DNA of 64,000 nucleotides from assembly GCA_037444575.1 (NCBI GenBank), contig JBBIME010000013.1, positions 62,001-126,000 on the forward strand, written 5' to 3'. Under the pieces are notes generated by a model that was not told the DNA's origin, did no database searches, and saw only the letters and a program-made list of their open reading frames with translations. The DNA comes from Bacteriovorax sp037444575. Lineage in GTDB: Bacteria > Bdellovibrionota > Bacteriovoracia > Bacteriovoracales > Bacteriovoracaceae. A program made the translations under genes and the position numbers. This document shows, piece by piece, positions 25,638-34,407 of the stretch (positions within the stretch are counted from its first letter, which is position 1; every line of letters begins with the position of its first letter).

Positions 25638-26759
25638 ATGTCAAAAACCATTTATAAAAGAATAGCTCAATCAAAAAAGGCCCGCGCAGGAGTAATCACT
25701 ACGGCCCATGGTGAAATACAAACACCTATCTTTATGCCTGTGGGAACAAGAGCAAGTGTTAAAACTATGTGGCAAGAGGAACTAGAGGAGATGAATGCCC
25801 AAATTATTTTGGGTAACACTTATCACCTTTATTTGAGACCAGGTCACGAGCTCATTGAACGCGTTGGCGGAGGCCTTCACGGGTTCATGAAATGGGATCG
25901 CGCTATTTTAACAGATAGTGGCGGTTATCAAGTTTTCTCTCTTTCTAGTATGAATAAAGTCACTGAAGAGGGGGTTGCTTTTCAATCTCACCTCGATGGA
26001 TCTAGACATTTAATCTCGCCAGAAAAATCCATGGAGATTCAAAGAGCACTTGGAAGTGACATTGTGATGAACTTCGATGAATGCCCGGCCCTTCCAGCGA
26101 CAAAAGAGCGTCTTCGCGAAAGTATGGAACTAACTCTTCGTTGGGCCCGTCGCTGCCGCGATTACAAACTAAAAGATCATCAAAATCTTTTTGGAATTAT
26201 TCAAGGTGGTCTTCACTTTGATTTGCGCACTGAGTGCATGGAGCGCCTAAAAGAGATGGATTTTGAAGGATACGCTTTAGGCGGATTGTCTGTTGGTGAA
26301 AAAAACGAAGAGATGGTCAATTTCCTGGATCAGTTTGTTCACACCATGCCAGAAGATAAGCCTCGCTATTTGATGGGAGTGGGAAAGCCGCTGGATATTT
26401 TAAATGGAATAAAAGCGGGGATTGATATGTTTGATTGCGTTCTTCCAACAAGAAACGCAAGAAATGGTCAGTTTTTAACAGCTGGTGGCCCTCTCAATAT
26501 CAAAAAAGAGCGCTTCAAAGAAGACTTACTTCCACCTGACCCAGAGTGTAGTTGCAAGGTTTGCAAAAAGTACTCGCGTGCGTATATTCGACACCTTTAT
26601 ACTGTTGGTGAATACCTTGCTGGCAACATGATTACCTACCACAATCTCCATTTTTATTTGCAAATGACTCACAATGCAAGGAATGCAATTTTAAATGATC
26701 AGTTTGACGAGTTTTACACTAAGTTCTATAACTCATATCAGTCAAATATTTGGAATTAA
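25638..26759 (+). CDS. tgt: Queuine tRNA-ribosyltransferase
   Basis: Exchanges guanine for preQ1 at the wobble base of tRNAs with GUN anticodons. The first catalytic Asp lies in LTDSGGYQVFSL near residue 93, and the nucleophile Asp in MFDCVLPTRNARNG near 264. The zinc site is CSCKVCKKYSRAYIRHL. It also has GNTYHLYLRPG and the substrate loop GLSVGE. At 373 residues it is full length. It is followed by yajC, tatA, secD and secF, a common gene order. Confidence 0.96.
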   Translation: MSKTIYKRIAQSKKARAGVITTAHGEIQTPIFMPVGTRASVKTMWQEELEEMNAQIILGNTYHLYLRPGHELIERVGGGLHGFMKWDRAILTDSGGYQVFSLSSMNKVTEEGVAFQSHLDGSRHLISPEKSMEIQRALGSDIVMNFDECPALPATKERLRESMELTLRWARRCRDYKLKDHQNLFGIIQGGLHFDLRTECMERLKEMDFEGYALGGLSVGEKNEEMVNFLDQFVHTMPEDKPRYLMGVGKPLDILNGIKAGIDMFDCVLPTRNARNGQFLTAGGPLNIKKERFKEDLLPPDPECSCKVCKKYSRAYIRHLYTVGEYLAGNMITYHNLHFYLQMTHNARNAILNDQFDEFYTKFYNSYQSNIWN

Positions 26760-26784
26760 TCTCTAAAAAATGGAAGGAATGATT

Positions 26785-27135
26785 ATGTTAAATTCTCTTA
26801 TTTTAAAAGTTTTATCAACAAATGCTTTTGCACAAAGTGCTGGGACTCCACCACAAAACCCAATGCTTCAATTTCTTCCCCTAGTAGTTGTGTTTGTTAT
26901 TTTCTATTTCCTAATGATCAGACCTCAAAAGAAAAAATTTGAAGAAGAGCAAGCTCTTCTTGCTAATTTAGCTAAAGGTGACGAAGTCTATACAAAGTCA
27001 GGTTTCATTGGAAAAATCGCTGGAATTAGTGATAAAATCGTAGACCTAGAAGTATCTGAAGGAGTTCGTTTTAAGGTTTTAAAAAGCCAAATCGCGGGAC
27101 TTGCTAAATCAGTACTTGAAACAGAAAAAAAATAA
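26785..27135 (+). CDS. yajC: Preprotein translocase accessory subunit YajC
   Basis: Small partner of SecDF. One membrane helix (FLPLVVVFVIFYFLMI) is followed by RPQKKKFEEEQALLANL and KGDEVYTKSGFIGKIAGI, the classic YajC pattern. The frame opens at an ATG at 26770, but AAGGA lies 6 bases before the ATG at 26785, giving 116 residues. The N-terminal segment ends in TNAFAQ, which looks like a signal-peptide remnant but is common in this family. Confidence 0.93.
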   Translation: MLNSLILKVLSTNAFAQSAGTPPQNPMLQFLPLVVVFVIFYFLMIRPQKKKFEEEQALLANLAKGDEVYTKSGFIGKIAGISDKIVDLEVSEGVRFKVLKSQIAGLAKSVLETEKK

Positions 27136-27153
27136 AATTATTGAGAGGATCGT

Positions 27154-27441
27154 ATGTTTGGATTAGGCGCAGGTGAACTTTTTCTTATTTTTATTATTGC
27201 CCTTCTTTTTTTGGGACCAAAAAAGTTACCAGAATTAGCAAAAGGACTTGGACAAGCAGTTCGTGAATTTCAAAAAGCTCGCGATGAGATGATGAATGAA
27301 ATGAACAAGCCACATACTCCAGCTGCGACTGCTTCAGCTGAAGTTAAAAAAGATGTGGAAGTGACTGCTGTAAAAGTTGAAACAAGCGAGCCAGTTGTGG
27401 CATCGGTTGAAGCTAAGACCGAATCTCCTAAGCACTCTTAA
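27154..27441 (+). CDS. tatA: Twin-arginine translocase subunit TatA/E
   Basis: 95 residues. The short N-terminal helix (GELFLIFIIALLFLGPKKLP), hinge and amphipathic helix (ELAKGLGQAVREFQKARDEM) are those of TatA/E. The acidic, Val- and Ala-rich tail is unstructured. It forms the pore of the twin-arginine pathway with TatC, which is not in this window. It lies 18 bases after yajC. Confidence 0.92.
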   Translation: MFGLGAGELFLIFIIALLFLGPKKLPELAKGLGQAVREFQKARDEMMNEMNKPHTPAATASAEVKKDVEVTAVKVETSEPVVASVEAKTESPKHS

Positions 27442-27467
27442 TATTCTGCCTTGCAATTCTATAAATT

Positions 27468-27510
27468 AATCAACTATACTTTTTGGGTTAACCATTTAGT
27501 ATAGTTGATT
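27468..27510. repeat. 13-bp perfect inverted repeat upstream of secD
   Basis: The arms are AATCAACTATACT (27468-27480) and AGTATAGTTGATT (27498-27510), with a 17-base loop. The repeat ends 27 bases before the secD start. The stem is A/T-rich with only a four-T tail, so it is more likely an operator or mRNA regulatory hairpin than a strong terminator. Confidence 0.6.
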
Positions 27511-27537
27511 TTGACGTCTATAAAAGGGAGTTTTTTG

Positions 27538-29247
27538 ATGAAAACCAGCTGGTGGGTACGCTTTAGTGTGCTACTTGTCTTTATTGTTCTTTCCGTTCTT
27601 GTATTGCTTCCAACCGTAATGAAATTTGATGAGAATGGACATTATCCAATTAAATCAAAAATCAATCTAGGTCTTGACCTTCAAGGTGGCCTTTACATGA
27701 TCATGGGAATTGATTTTAAGAAAGTTTATAAAGATGAGGTAAAAACTTACGCTCGCAAAATTGAACTTCTTCTAAAAGATCAAGACATCACTATGACTCC
27801 AGGGACTATTGATGATTCAGATCCAATGGATCCAAAAATTGCTCTGACTTTAACTAAGTCATCAGACATGGAAGCAGCTAAGAAAAAAATCAAAGAATTT
27901 TTTGCTGGAAATGTTCGCATCACTAAAGATGAAGGTGATAAATTAGAAATTGCACTGGCTTCTTTAATCAAAAAACAAATTGAAGAACAATCTGTTGGGA
28001 AATCAATTGAAGTTATCAGAAACCGTATAGATGAATTCGGGGTTACTGAACCAGAAATCTTAGCTCAAGGTAATGATCGTATTGTTGTTCAGCTTCCAGG
28101 TGTTCGCGATATTGAAAGAGCAAAAGAGCTTATCGGGAAAACTGCTAAGCTTGAATTCAAAATGGCAAACGACACTATTGCTCCACAAGTGATGATGGGC
28201 TGGCTTGATAAAGCAGCTAAGGCCGGGATCACATACAAAAAAGGAGATCGTTTTTCTGATTATCTAAAAAAGATGAACGAGTTTTTAAAAGCTGATATTC
28301 CAGAAGGACATGAGCTTGCTTTTGAAAAGAAAACAAATAAAGCGACAGGAGAAGAAGCAAATATTCCTTTCGTTGTTGAATCACTTCCAAAAATCACAGG
28401 GGATGACCTTGCTGATGCCCGCGTTCAAATTGATCAACAAAAAAATGAACCTTACGTATCAATGGACTTTAAAGCAGCTGGAGCTAAACGCTTTGAAGAA
28501 GCAACTGGTGCTAATATCGGAAGACGCATGGCTGTTATTCTCGATGGAAACGTTTACTCAGCTCCTGTTATTCAGGCTAAAATTGGTGGCGGTCACGCTC
28601 AAATCACTCTTGGTGGCGGTGGAGTAAACTTCAACAAAACAATGTCTGAAGCAAAAGACCTGGCCCTTGTACTAAGAGCTGGAGCTCTTCCTGTTCAGCT
28701 TGATTTCTTGGAACAAAGAACAGTTGGTCCAAACCTTGGATCAGACTCAATTGAAAAAGCAAAAGTCGCTTCCATCATTGGTTGTGCACTCGTCTTTATT
28801 TTTGCAATCCTTTACTACAAATTCTCTGGTTTTATTGCTGTAGTAACTCTTCTTTTAAACGTTCTTTTCACGATTACAATTCTAGTTGCGATCGATGCAA
28901 CATTAACTCTTCCAGGGTTAGCGGGAATCGCGCTTACAGTTGGTATGGCCGTTGATGCGAACATTATTATTTTTGAAAAAATTCGAGATGAAGTAAGACG
29001 AGGAATCAGTAACTATAAGTCTTATGAGCTAGGATTTGCATCTGCTCTTTGGACAGTTCTTGATGCCCACGTTACAGCAGCGGCTGCAGGATTTTGTCTT
29101 CTTAACTTCGGTACAGGTCCAATTAGAGGATTTGCCGTTACATTGTTAATTGGTATCGTGGTTACTGTATACACTGCTTACTATGTTTCACATCTGTTGT
29201 TCGAACTTTATATGGACAAGACAAGTGGACAAGAGCTTAGCATTTAA
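27538..29247 (+). CDS. secD: Protein translocase subunit SecD
   Basis: 569 residues. One N-terminal membrane helix is followed by LGLDLQGGLYMIMGID, a large periplasmic region with P1-domain motifs (NRIDEFGVTEPEI, IVVQLPGV), then VYSAPVIQAKI and five helices with RAGALPVQLDFLEQRTVGPN, TLPGLAGIALTVGMAVDANI and FEKIRDEVRRG. It uses the proton gradient to pull exported proteins across the membrane with SecF and YajC. The frame begins at a TTG at 27505, but GGGAG precedes the ATG at 27538. Confidence 0.96.
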   Translation: MKTSWWVRFSVLLVFIVLSVLVLLPTVMKFDENGHYPIKSKINLGLDLQGGLYMIMGIDFKKVYKDEVKTYARKIELLLKDQDITMTPGTIDDSDPMDPKIALTLTKSSDMEAAKKKIKEFFAGNVRITKDEGDKLEIALASLIKKQIEEQSVGKSIEVIRNRIDEFGVTEPEILAQGNDRIVVQLPGVRDIERAKELIGKTAKLEFKMANDTIAPQVMMGWLDKAAKAGITYKKGDRFSDYLKKMNEFLKADIPEGHELAFEKKTNKATGEEANIPFVVESLPKITGDDLADARVQIDQQKNEPYVSMDFKAAGAKRFEEATGANIGRRMAVILDGNVYSAPVIQAKIGGGHAQITLGGGGVNFNKTMSEAKDLALVLRAGALPVQLDFLEQRTVGPNLGSDSIEKAKVASIIGCALVFIFAILYYKFSGFIAVVTLLLNVLFTITILVAIDATLTLPGLAGIALTVGMAVDANIIIFEKIRDEVRRGISNYKSYELGFASALWTVLDAHVTAAAAGFCLLNFGTGPIRGFAVTLLIGIVVTVYTAYYVSHLLFELYMDKTSGQELSI

Positions 29248-29273
29248 TAAGTAGAGTTTAGGAGATTTTTAAT

Positions 29274-30203
29274 ATGATAGAATTAATTAAACACGGAACA
29301 AAAATTGATTTCGTTGGATATGCAAAATACGTTGTAACTGCTTCTTTTATACTAACACTCGTTTCACTTTATGGGATTTTTAATCACATGAACTACGGAG
29401 TTGATTTTAGAGGTGGAGCTGAAATTCAAACCAAGTTTGAAAAACCAATTCATCTAGACCAACTTCGCGAGTCTCTTGATAAAGCAGGACTTAAAGGCGT
29501 TTCTGTTCAAACTATCGGTGAAGAAAAAGACAATGAAGTTCTCATTAAAGTTCAAGCTGAAGAAGGATCTTTAAACTTAATCACACAAAAAATTACAGAA
29601 GATCTTCATTCGATTAAAGAAAATAAAGGTGAAATTCAAAAAGTAGATATCGTAGGTCCTAAAGCAGGAGCGACTCTTAGAACTTCTGCTGTTAAAGCGA
29701 TGTTCTGGGCGATCCTTGCTATTATGATTTATATCGCTATCAGATTCGACTTCCGTTACGCTCCAGGGGCGATGATTTCTCTTTTTCACGACGTTATCGT
29801 TGTTGCTGGTATCATTGCTTGGACAGGACATGAGTTTTCTCTTCAATCAGTAGCTGCTCTTTTAGCAATCATCGGTTATTCAATTAACGATACTGTTATC
29901 GTTTACGACAGAATCCGTGAACACGAAGACAAAGACAAAACGATTAGTCTTCGTCAGCACATCAACGATGCTGTTAACGACACACTTTCAAGAACTATTA
30001 TCACTTCGTTTGCAACTCTTCTTGTAACAGTGACAATGTTCTTCATGGGTGGAGCTGCAATTAAAGATTTCTTCTTTCCTATGACATTAGGGATTATCTT
30101 CGGTACATACTCTTCAGTTTATATCGCTGCGGTTACGACTCTCTTTACTGATACTCAACTAAAAAAAGCGAATGAACACAAAGTTAATAAAGCTATTGCT
30201 TAA
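29274..30203 (+). CDS. secF: Protein translocase subunit SecF
   Basis: 309 residues with six helices. It has the SecF signatures GVDFRGGAEIQTKF, VGPKAGATLR, ALLAIIGYSINDTVIVYDRI and SRTIITSFATLLVTV. It pairs with SecD, which lies 26 bases upstream. The last 32 bases overlap the start of the next gene. Confidence 0.96.
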   Translation: MIELIKHGTKIDFVGYAKYVVTASFILTLVSLYGIFNHMNYGVDFRGGAEIQTKFEKPIHLDQLRESLDKAGLKGVSVQTIGEEKDNEVLIKVQAEEGSLNLITQKITEDLHSIKENKGEIQKVDIVGPKAGATLRTSAVKAMFWAILAIMIYIAIRFDFRYAPGAMISLFHDVIVVAGIIAWTGHEFSLQSVAALLAIIGYSINDTVIVYDRIREHEDKDKTISLRQHINDAVNDTLSRTIITSFATLLVTVTMFFMGGAAIKDFFFPMTLGIIFGTYSSVYIAAVTTLFTDTQLKKANEHKVNKAIA

Positions 30204-30954
30204 AAAATTTCCTTATACTTTATCTCTTATTATTCTGGGCCTATTTTTTATAGGCCCAGTTATTTTTGCTCAAGAGCCCACTGATCAAAATGGCAATCAA
30301 GAAACTCAAATTCAAGAAGAGCACGACACTAAAAATCTTAATAAAATCCTAAAAGATTATAGCAATGATCAAGAGAAGGTTATAAAAGACGCCAATACCA
30401 TCCAGGAGATGGGCACTAGTGGTGAACTTTCTGAAAAAGAAATTCACGCTGTCATTGAATCAAATCCAAATGAAGTTTCAGCTGCAAAGAATGCCGAAAG
30501 AATTGACCCTCAAACTTTAAAAAAAATGAAGCACTCAGATGCCCTGAGAGTGGCCTTGGCCCCTCTTCAAAAAATGTCTGAGAATCAGCTCGTCACAATC
30601 CTCAAAGAGAACACGAAGGGCGGCAGTGCCGAAGTATATGTAGAACGATTTCCAAAGCTCTCTGTCTTTGTTGTACGCCTTATTAAAGACGCGGAAGCAT
30701 TACCAATGCTCGCTAAGATCTTAGATGATCAAGACAAGCTTATTCGCTTTGGAGGGATCATGCTCCTTACTGTTCTTTTTGGATTCTTTTTGAAGCGGTT
30801 TATGAAAAAAGAGGGAAGATCGATCCTGGAGGCCATCGGCTTCTGGTTTTTTCGTTTTCTAATTATGACTTCACTTCGATTTGGTATTCTTATCTATTTC
30901 TATGGAAAAGAGATTGAACCTACGTTTTCTGTTGCCTACAGAACCTTTCTTTAA
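30172..30954 (+). CDS. Membrane-anchored hypothetical protein after secF
   Basis: 260 residues. An N-terminal signal or anchor ends FAQEP. A charged, helix-rich periplasmic region of about 150 residues follows, then two membrane helices (GGIMLLTVLFGFFLKRFM; FWFFRFLIMTSLRFGILIYF). It overlaps secF by 32 bases and so is translated with the Sec genes. The position suggests a role near the translocon, but no family is recognised. Confidence 0.6.
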   Translation: MNTKLIKLLLKKFPYTLSLIILGLFFIGPVIFAQEPTDQNGNQETQIQEEHDTKNLNKILKDYSNDQEKVIKDANTIQEMGTSGELSEKEIHAVIESNPNEVSAAKNAERIDPQTLKKMKHSDALRVALAPLQKMSENQLVTILKENTKGGSAEVYVERFPKLSVFVVRLIKDAEALPMLAKILDDQDKLIRFGGIMLLTVLFGFFLKRFMKKEGRSILEAIGFWFFRFLIMTSLRFGILIYFYGKEIEPTFSVAYRTFL

Positions 30955-30961
30955 TAGTTTT

Positions 30962-32629
30962 TTAAATCGATTTAGGAACGCAACCAATACGCTTATCAGT
31001 TGTTCTTTGAGTTGTTGACTGACCTGTCGGAACATTTCCGTTTAAAGTATCAGGAGATCTTACTGTAAAGAGTTTTCTATTACCTTGAGCAAGTGGATCC
31101 ATTGTGTTGTCAATTGGCCAGTAGTAGTAAATTGTTTTTGTGTTCATTGAAGATTGATCTGCTTTAATCTTCAATCCATTTTCAATGTAGAATCCATAAG
31201 TTTTAAGTATTCGTTCTGTCACAAACATTGTTCCGTATATGGTTTTGTAAGTCGTACCATCAAGAACTGTTTCTGCTTCTTTTTCTGCAAGGAATAGCCC
31301 TTCAGTGCTATCCATATAGTCTCTTAGGATATTAAAGAGTGGATCTGTTCCATTAAAGTCTGTTTGTGTTGGACAGAAAGTATTTCCGTTTTTATCTGTA
31401 AAAGGAACCATCATATACCCAAGAGGGATAGTGGCAGTTGAAGTTGCGGCCGTGGATGGGCGGTTTGGATAATTGACTAACTTAAAGATATCAACAGGAG
31501 CATTTAGAGTTACTCCATACTCAGCATAAAGCCTGCTGGTTAAAGTTTTGTTGATGATCAATCCCGCATTGTTTTCATTTACAAAGCGAGGATCGGCCTT
31601 ATCCCACATCGTGAATAATTGCGGAAGCATTTCAAGACGAGGATAGAGAGCACTGTCATTTCCAGGATGAAGTTGTTCATCATGGCAGACAATTTGTGAC
31701 TGATTATTTCCTCCAGGAGATGGAATTGGAGGAGGAGTTTCATTAGAAGCAAAGTAATAGAATACGCGAGCGTAAGTTGTTCTTAATATCTGCCCAGTTG
31801 GAAGGACAGTTCCTCCATAAGTCATACATGTGTATTGATTAATTGGAGTTACTTTTAGAGCACCAATTTGATTTGGATCTACTGTAGAAGGCGCTGTACG
31901 ACGAATTTGGAATTCTTTTGACTGTGCGTTTGATCCTGCTTTTCCTTCATAGATCTTAACAATATAAGTTTTATTAAGAGCTAATAGCTGAAGGTTTGCT
32001 GTTAGTGAGTTTGATCCAGGCGCTACTGTCACAGGGATGTTTGAGATAGTATTTGTACCATCTGTTGCACTTAAGAAACATTGTGGGCTTGTTGTTTCAC
32101 CAGGAAGTTGAACAGTACACCAGTTATAAAGATTCCCTAATTTTTGGTTAAGGGCAATATCAACTCCCATGATGGTATTTAAGTAAAGAGTAGGTGAAGT
32201 TGATGGCGTTACAGAAGCACAGTATGAAGTACAGTCGTTAATGATATCTGATTTACCATTTAAGCATGAGCAGAAATCACTCTTGATATCAATTTGGTTT
32301 GTAGGTCGAAGAGCGCTAATTGTATCGTCGATACACACACCAGCAGAACCATCAATTTGAGGAAGGAGAGTTGTACTTGCAGTAGATCTAGCTGTTGCCA
32401 ATTCAGTTGCTGTTGCTAAGTGAGTTCCAGTTCCACAGCTCGTTGTACAAGTTCCTGGTTGAGAGAGAATGAGATAACTAGTTCCACAACCGACAGTGTT
32501 ATTAACGATAGAGAAATCTTTTACCAATCCACGGCCTTTAATTGCACCTGGGTCAGTAATACAGCTTGAGACAAGTAATAAACTTGTGACAAACATTGAA
32601 ATGGTTGTAGGAACCTTTAAAAACTTCAT
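30962..32629 (-). CDS. Large hypothetical lipoprotein
   Basis: 555 residues with a signal peptide ending in the lipobox LLVSSC. The N-terminal third is Cys-rich and Thr/Ser-rich (GCGTSYLILSQPGTCTTSCG; FCSCLNGKSD). The remainder is soluble, with many aromatic and Asn residues and no repeats I can name. The style resembles the other giant lipoproteins in the window. The function is unknown. It is convergent with the secF operon and 7 bases away from it. Confidence 0.65.
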   Translation of the reverse strand: MKFLKVPTTISMFVTSLLLVSSCITDPGAIKGRGLVKDFSIVNNTVGCGTSYLILSQPGTCTTSCGTGTHLATATELATARSTASTTLLPQIDGSAGVCIDDTISALRPTNQIDIKSDFCSCLNGKSDIINDCTSYCASVTPSTSPTLYLNTIMGVDIALNQKLGNLYNWCTVQLPGETTSPQCFLSATDGTNTISNIPVTVAPGSNSLTANLQLLALNKTYIVKIYEGKAGSNAQSKEFQIRRTAPSTVDPNQIGALKVTPINQYTCMTYGGTVLPTGQILRTTYARVFYYFASNETPPPIPSPGGNNQSQIVCHDEQLHPGNDSALYPRLEMLPQLFTMWDKADPRFVNENNAGLIINKTLTSRLYAEYGVTLNAPVDIFKLVNYPNRPSTAATSTATIPLGYMMVPFTDKNGNTFCPTQTDFNGTDPLFNILRDYMDSTEGLFLAEKEAETVLDGTTYKTIYGTMFVTERILKTYGFYIENGLKIKADQSSMNTKTIYYYWPIDNTMDPLAQGNRKLFTVRSPDTLNGNVPTGQSTTQRTTDKRIGCVPKSI

Positions 32630-32963
32630 TAAGACTCTTTTCTCCTAGTAAACGAATCGACTTTTGTTTCTTTAAACTTTAGCCTTTTCTTTTCTCTATA
32701 TAGCTATTTTAAACTTGGGCGGAGTGCCCGGGAGCGGATATTTGTAGGAGGGGTAAGTTGGTCATTATTATCAAGGGCTTAAGAGATAATTAAAGAAAAA
32801 ATACTGGTATTGATTAATATAAGAAACGCCAAGAATTGGTGGCTAAATCAAAAAAGTTAAAAGTTTGAAATATTAATGTCTTATTAAAAGTTGATCCTAA
32901 AGTTTCGATCACTTCCGTCCGATGAGTACTATGTTCAAATAAATGTTTTAAGGAGAGTCGAGT
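32630..32963. other. A/T-rich intergenic region between lipoprotein and HU-like gene
   Basis: No open frame with a start and ribosome-binding site is seen. It must hold promoters for both divergent genes, and AAGGAG lies 6 bases before the HU-like ATG. I see no strong dyad. Confidence 0.5.
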
Positions 32964-33269
32964 ATGACTAAGGCAGATTTGATCGCAGCACTTGAGAAGC
33001 AGGCCAATTTAACTCACAAGCAAGCTGAGACCATTATTAATATTACTTTTGATAGTATGATTAAGGCACTCTATGAAGACGAGAGAATCGAAATCAGAGG
33101 CTTTGGATCATTTGCTAACAGAAACTATAAGGCCTACGAGGGACGCAATCCTAAGACTGGAAAAATCGTAAAAGTTCCACCGAAAAAAGTTCCATTTTTT
33201 AAAGTTGGTAAAGAACTTAAAGAAATGGTTGATGACGGTAAAGACAAATACGTGATCCGCGAAGCTTAA
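32964..33269 (+). CDS. HU/IHF-family DNA-bending protein
   Basis: 101 residues. It starts MTKADLIAALEKQANLTHKQ and has the beta-arm signature IEIRGFGSFANRNYKAYEGR followed by NPKTGKIVKVPPKKVPFFKVGKELK. The arm proline in GRNPKTG and the overall sequence are closer to IHF-alpha/HU-like proteins of proteobacteria than to E. coli HU. It is a nucleoid architectural protein. Possible roles include help in site-specific recombination of the nearby element. Confidence 0.93.
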   Translation: MTKADLIAALEKQANLTHKQAETIINITFDSMIKALYEDERIEIRGFGSFANRNYKAYEGRNPKTGKIVKVPPKKVPFFKVGKELKEMVDDGKDKYVIREA

Positions 33270-33294
33270 TACCTTAATTTTACATTGACAAAAT

Positions 33295-33318
33295 GAGGGA
33301 TTTTTAGCAAAATCCCTC
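33295..33318 (+). terminator. Terminator after the HU-like gene
   Basis: A 10-bp perfect stem (GAGGGATTTT, loop TAGC, AAAATCCCTC) is followed by a T-rich tail. It stops transcription 25 bases after the HU-like gene and just before tRNA-Cys. Confidence 0.8.
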
Positions 33319-33334
33319 TTACTTATTTCATTGT

Positions 33335-33412
33335 GGAGACGTGCCAGAGCAGTCCAATGGAACGGTTTGCAAAACCGTAAAGTCAGCGGTGCGAATCCGC
33401 TCGTCTCCTCCA
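33335..33412 (+). tRNA. tRNA-Cys (GCA)
   Basis: The acceptor stem GGAGACG pairs with CGTCTCC (33402-33408), followed by discriminator T and an encoded CCA. The anticodon stem ACGGT/ACCGT closes the loop TTGCAAA with anticodon GCA. The T arm (AGCGG TGCGAAT CCGCT) is intact. A U73 discriminator is normal for tRNA-Cys. tRNA genes are common integration sites, and accessory DNA begins right after it. Confidence 0.95.
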
Positions 33413-33556
33413 AAATAAAAACACCAAAAATCCAGTTTTACCGCTAGAATCACCAAAAAATTTATCATTATCAACACATAGGTTTCAATTACTTGTATCA
33501 ATTCTTATGAATGCAACCTGTCTCGGAATGTCTCACACTTTCTCTTATTGGCTTAA

Positions 33557-33607
33557 TTGTGCTTACTTTTGTGCTTACTGAAATTTGCGTTACGTTTTAG
33601 TAAGCAC
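33557..33607. repeat. Direct and inverted GTGCTTACT repeats downstream of tRNA-Cys
   Basis: GTGCTTACT occurs at 33559-33567 and 33571-33579 in the same direction. Its exact complement AGTAAGCAC is at 33599-33607. Two direct copies plus one inverted copy, 150 bases from a tRNA gene, look like protein-binding sites of a regulator or recombinase. Confidence 0.6.
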
Positions 33608-33632
33608 ATTGTGTGGTTTGCCCTGTTTTTTA

Positions 33633-33683
33633 CCACTCACACGCGTGTAGCCCTAGGTTTTTTTTAGGCTATACGCTGTGTGG
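33633..33683. repeat. Long imperfect hairpin upstream of the XRE regulator
   Basis: The left arm at 33633-33652 (CCACTCACACGCGTGTAGCC) pairs with the right arm at 33667-33683 (GGCTATACGCTGTGTGG). The inner 10 base pairs contain one G-T pair, and the outer part pairs through bulges. The loop holds eight T. It ends 39 bases before the XRE start codon. It could be a cruciform binding site or a 5' leader hairpin. Confidence 0.55.
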
Positions 33684-33721
33684 TTTTTAACAACATCTAA
33701 GCACTGAAACAGGAGAGTCTT

Positions 33722-34090
33722 ATGAGTTCAAAAGATGAGAAGAGAAACAGAAAAATAGAATTAAGTAGAGAAGCGGAAGCGCTTAAGAAAATGCGGCAAT
33801 TGCGATCCTTGTCGGTTAGAAATGTGGGAGACATGCTTAATGTTTCTTTTACGACTGTCAGTCACATGGAAAATGGACGGGCAACAATTCATGATGAGTA
33901 TCTTAATAAATTTCTAGAGGCGCTGGATTTTTCCAAAGCAGATTTTAAAGAATTTTTGAAGGGGAAAATAAAAGATGAAAGCTTGAGACTAAAATGTTTT
34001 CAGCTTGTCGAGAAAATGGAGCCGTCGAAGCTTGAAAAAGTTTTTGCAGTGTTGAGTGTTTTGTCGATTGGGTTCATTATATTTTGCTAA
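33722..34090 (+). CDS. XRE-family helix-turn-helix regulator with C-terminal membrane segment
   Basis: 122 residues. The HTH (LRSLSVRNVGDMLNVSFTTV, then SHMENGRA) occupies residues 25-60. The C-terminus is strongly hydrophobic (VFAVLSVLSIGFIIFC) and could anchor the protein in the membrane or form a packing core. GGAGAG precedes the ATG. It stands alone downstream of structured repeats that may be its operator. It may be a leftover of a mobile element. Confidence 0.8.
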   Translation: MSSKDEKRNRKIELSREAEALKKMRQLRSLSVRNVGDMLNVSFTTVSHMENGRATIHDEYLNKFLEALDFSKADFKEFLKGKIKDESLRLKCFQLVEKMEPSKLEKVFAVLSVLSIGFIIFC

Positions 34091-34174
34091 TAAGATATTT
34101 AGATTTGTAATTCATGATTGAAGTAATGAACTTTGCCTGTTAGCATTTTCCTACACAACAACGTTTAAATAGTT

Positions 34175-34211
34175 AAAAGGCTAAAGCAAATACAAGATGT
34201 TTTAGCCTTTT
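34175..34211 (+). terminator. Rho-independent terminator after the XRE gene
   Basis: AAAAGGCTAAA at 34175-34185 and TTTAGCCTTTT at 34201-34211 form an 11-bp perfect stem followed by TTTATTTTT. Confidence 0.8.
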
Positions 34212-34407
34212 TTATTTTTGGATTAGCTGGAAAAATTCATATAACGTGTGATTTTTGTAATTTGTTGTGCTAAGTTATTTCAAATACAACTAATGAACTG
34301 ACTCGAAAAGCCCTCTTCAAGACAAATGGCCATAAGTGCTTTTTTATGCCTCAGGTGTGACTTTTTTAATTGTTAGTATTCAACTCTGATTTTAAGGAGC
34401 ATTGCTA

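Noticed and set aside
27478..27520. Rho-independent terminator between tatA and secD
   Set aside because: The stem is mostly A/T and the tail has only four T; it is listed as a regulatory repeat instead.
29577..29846. Minus-strand frame within secF
   Set aside because: The peptide is rich in Lys, Ser and Asn with no structure, and secF on the other strand is certain.
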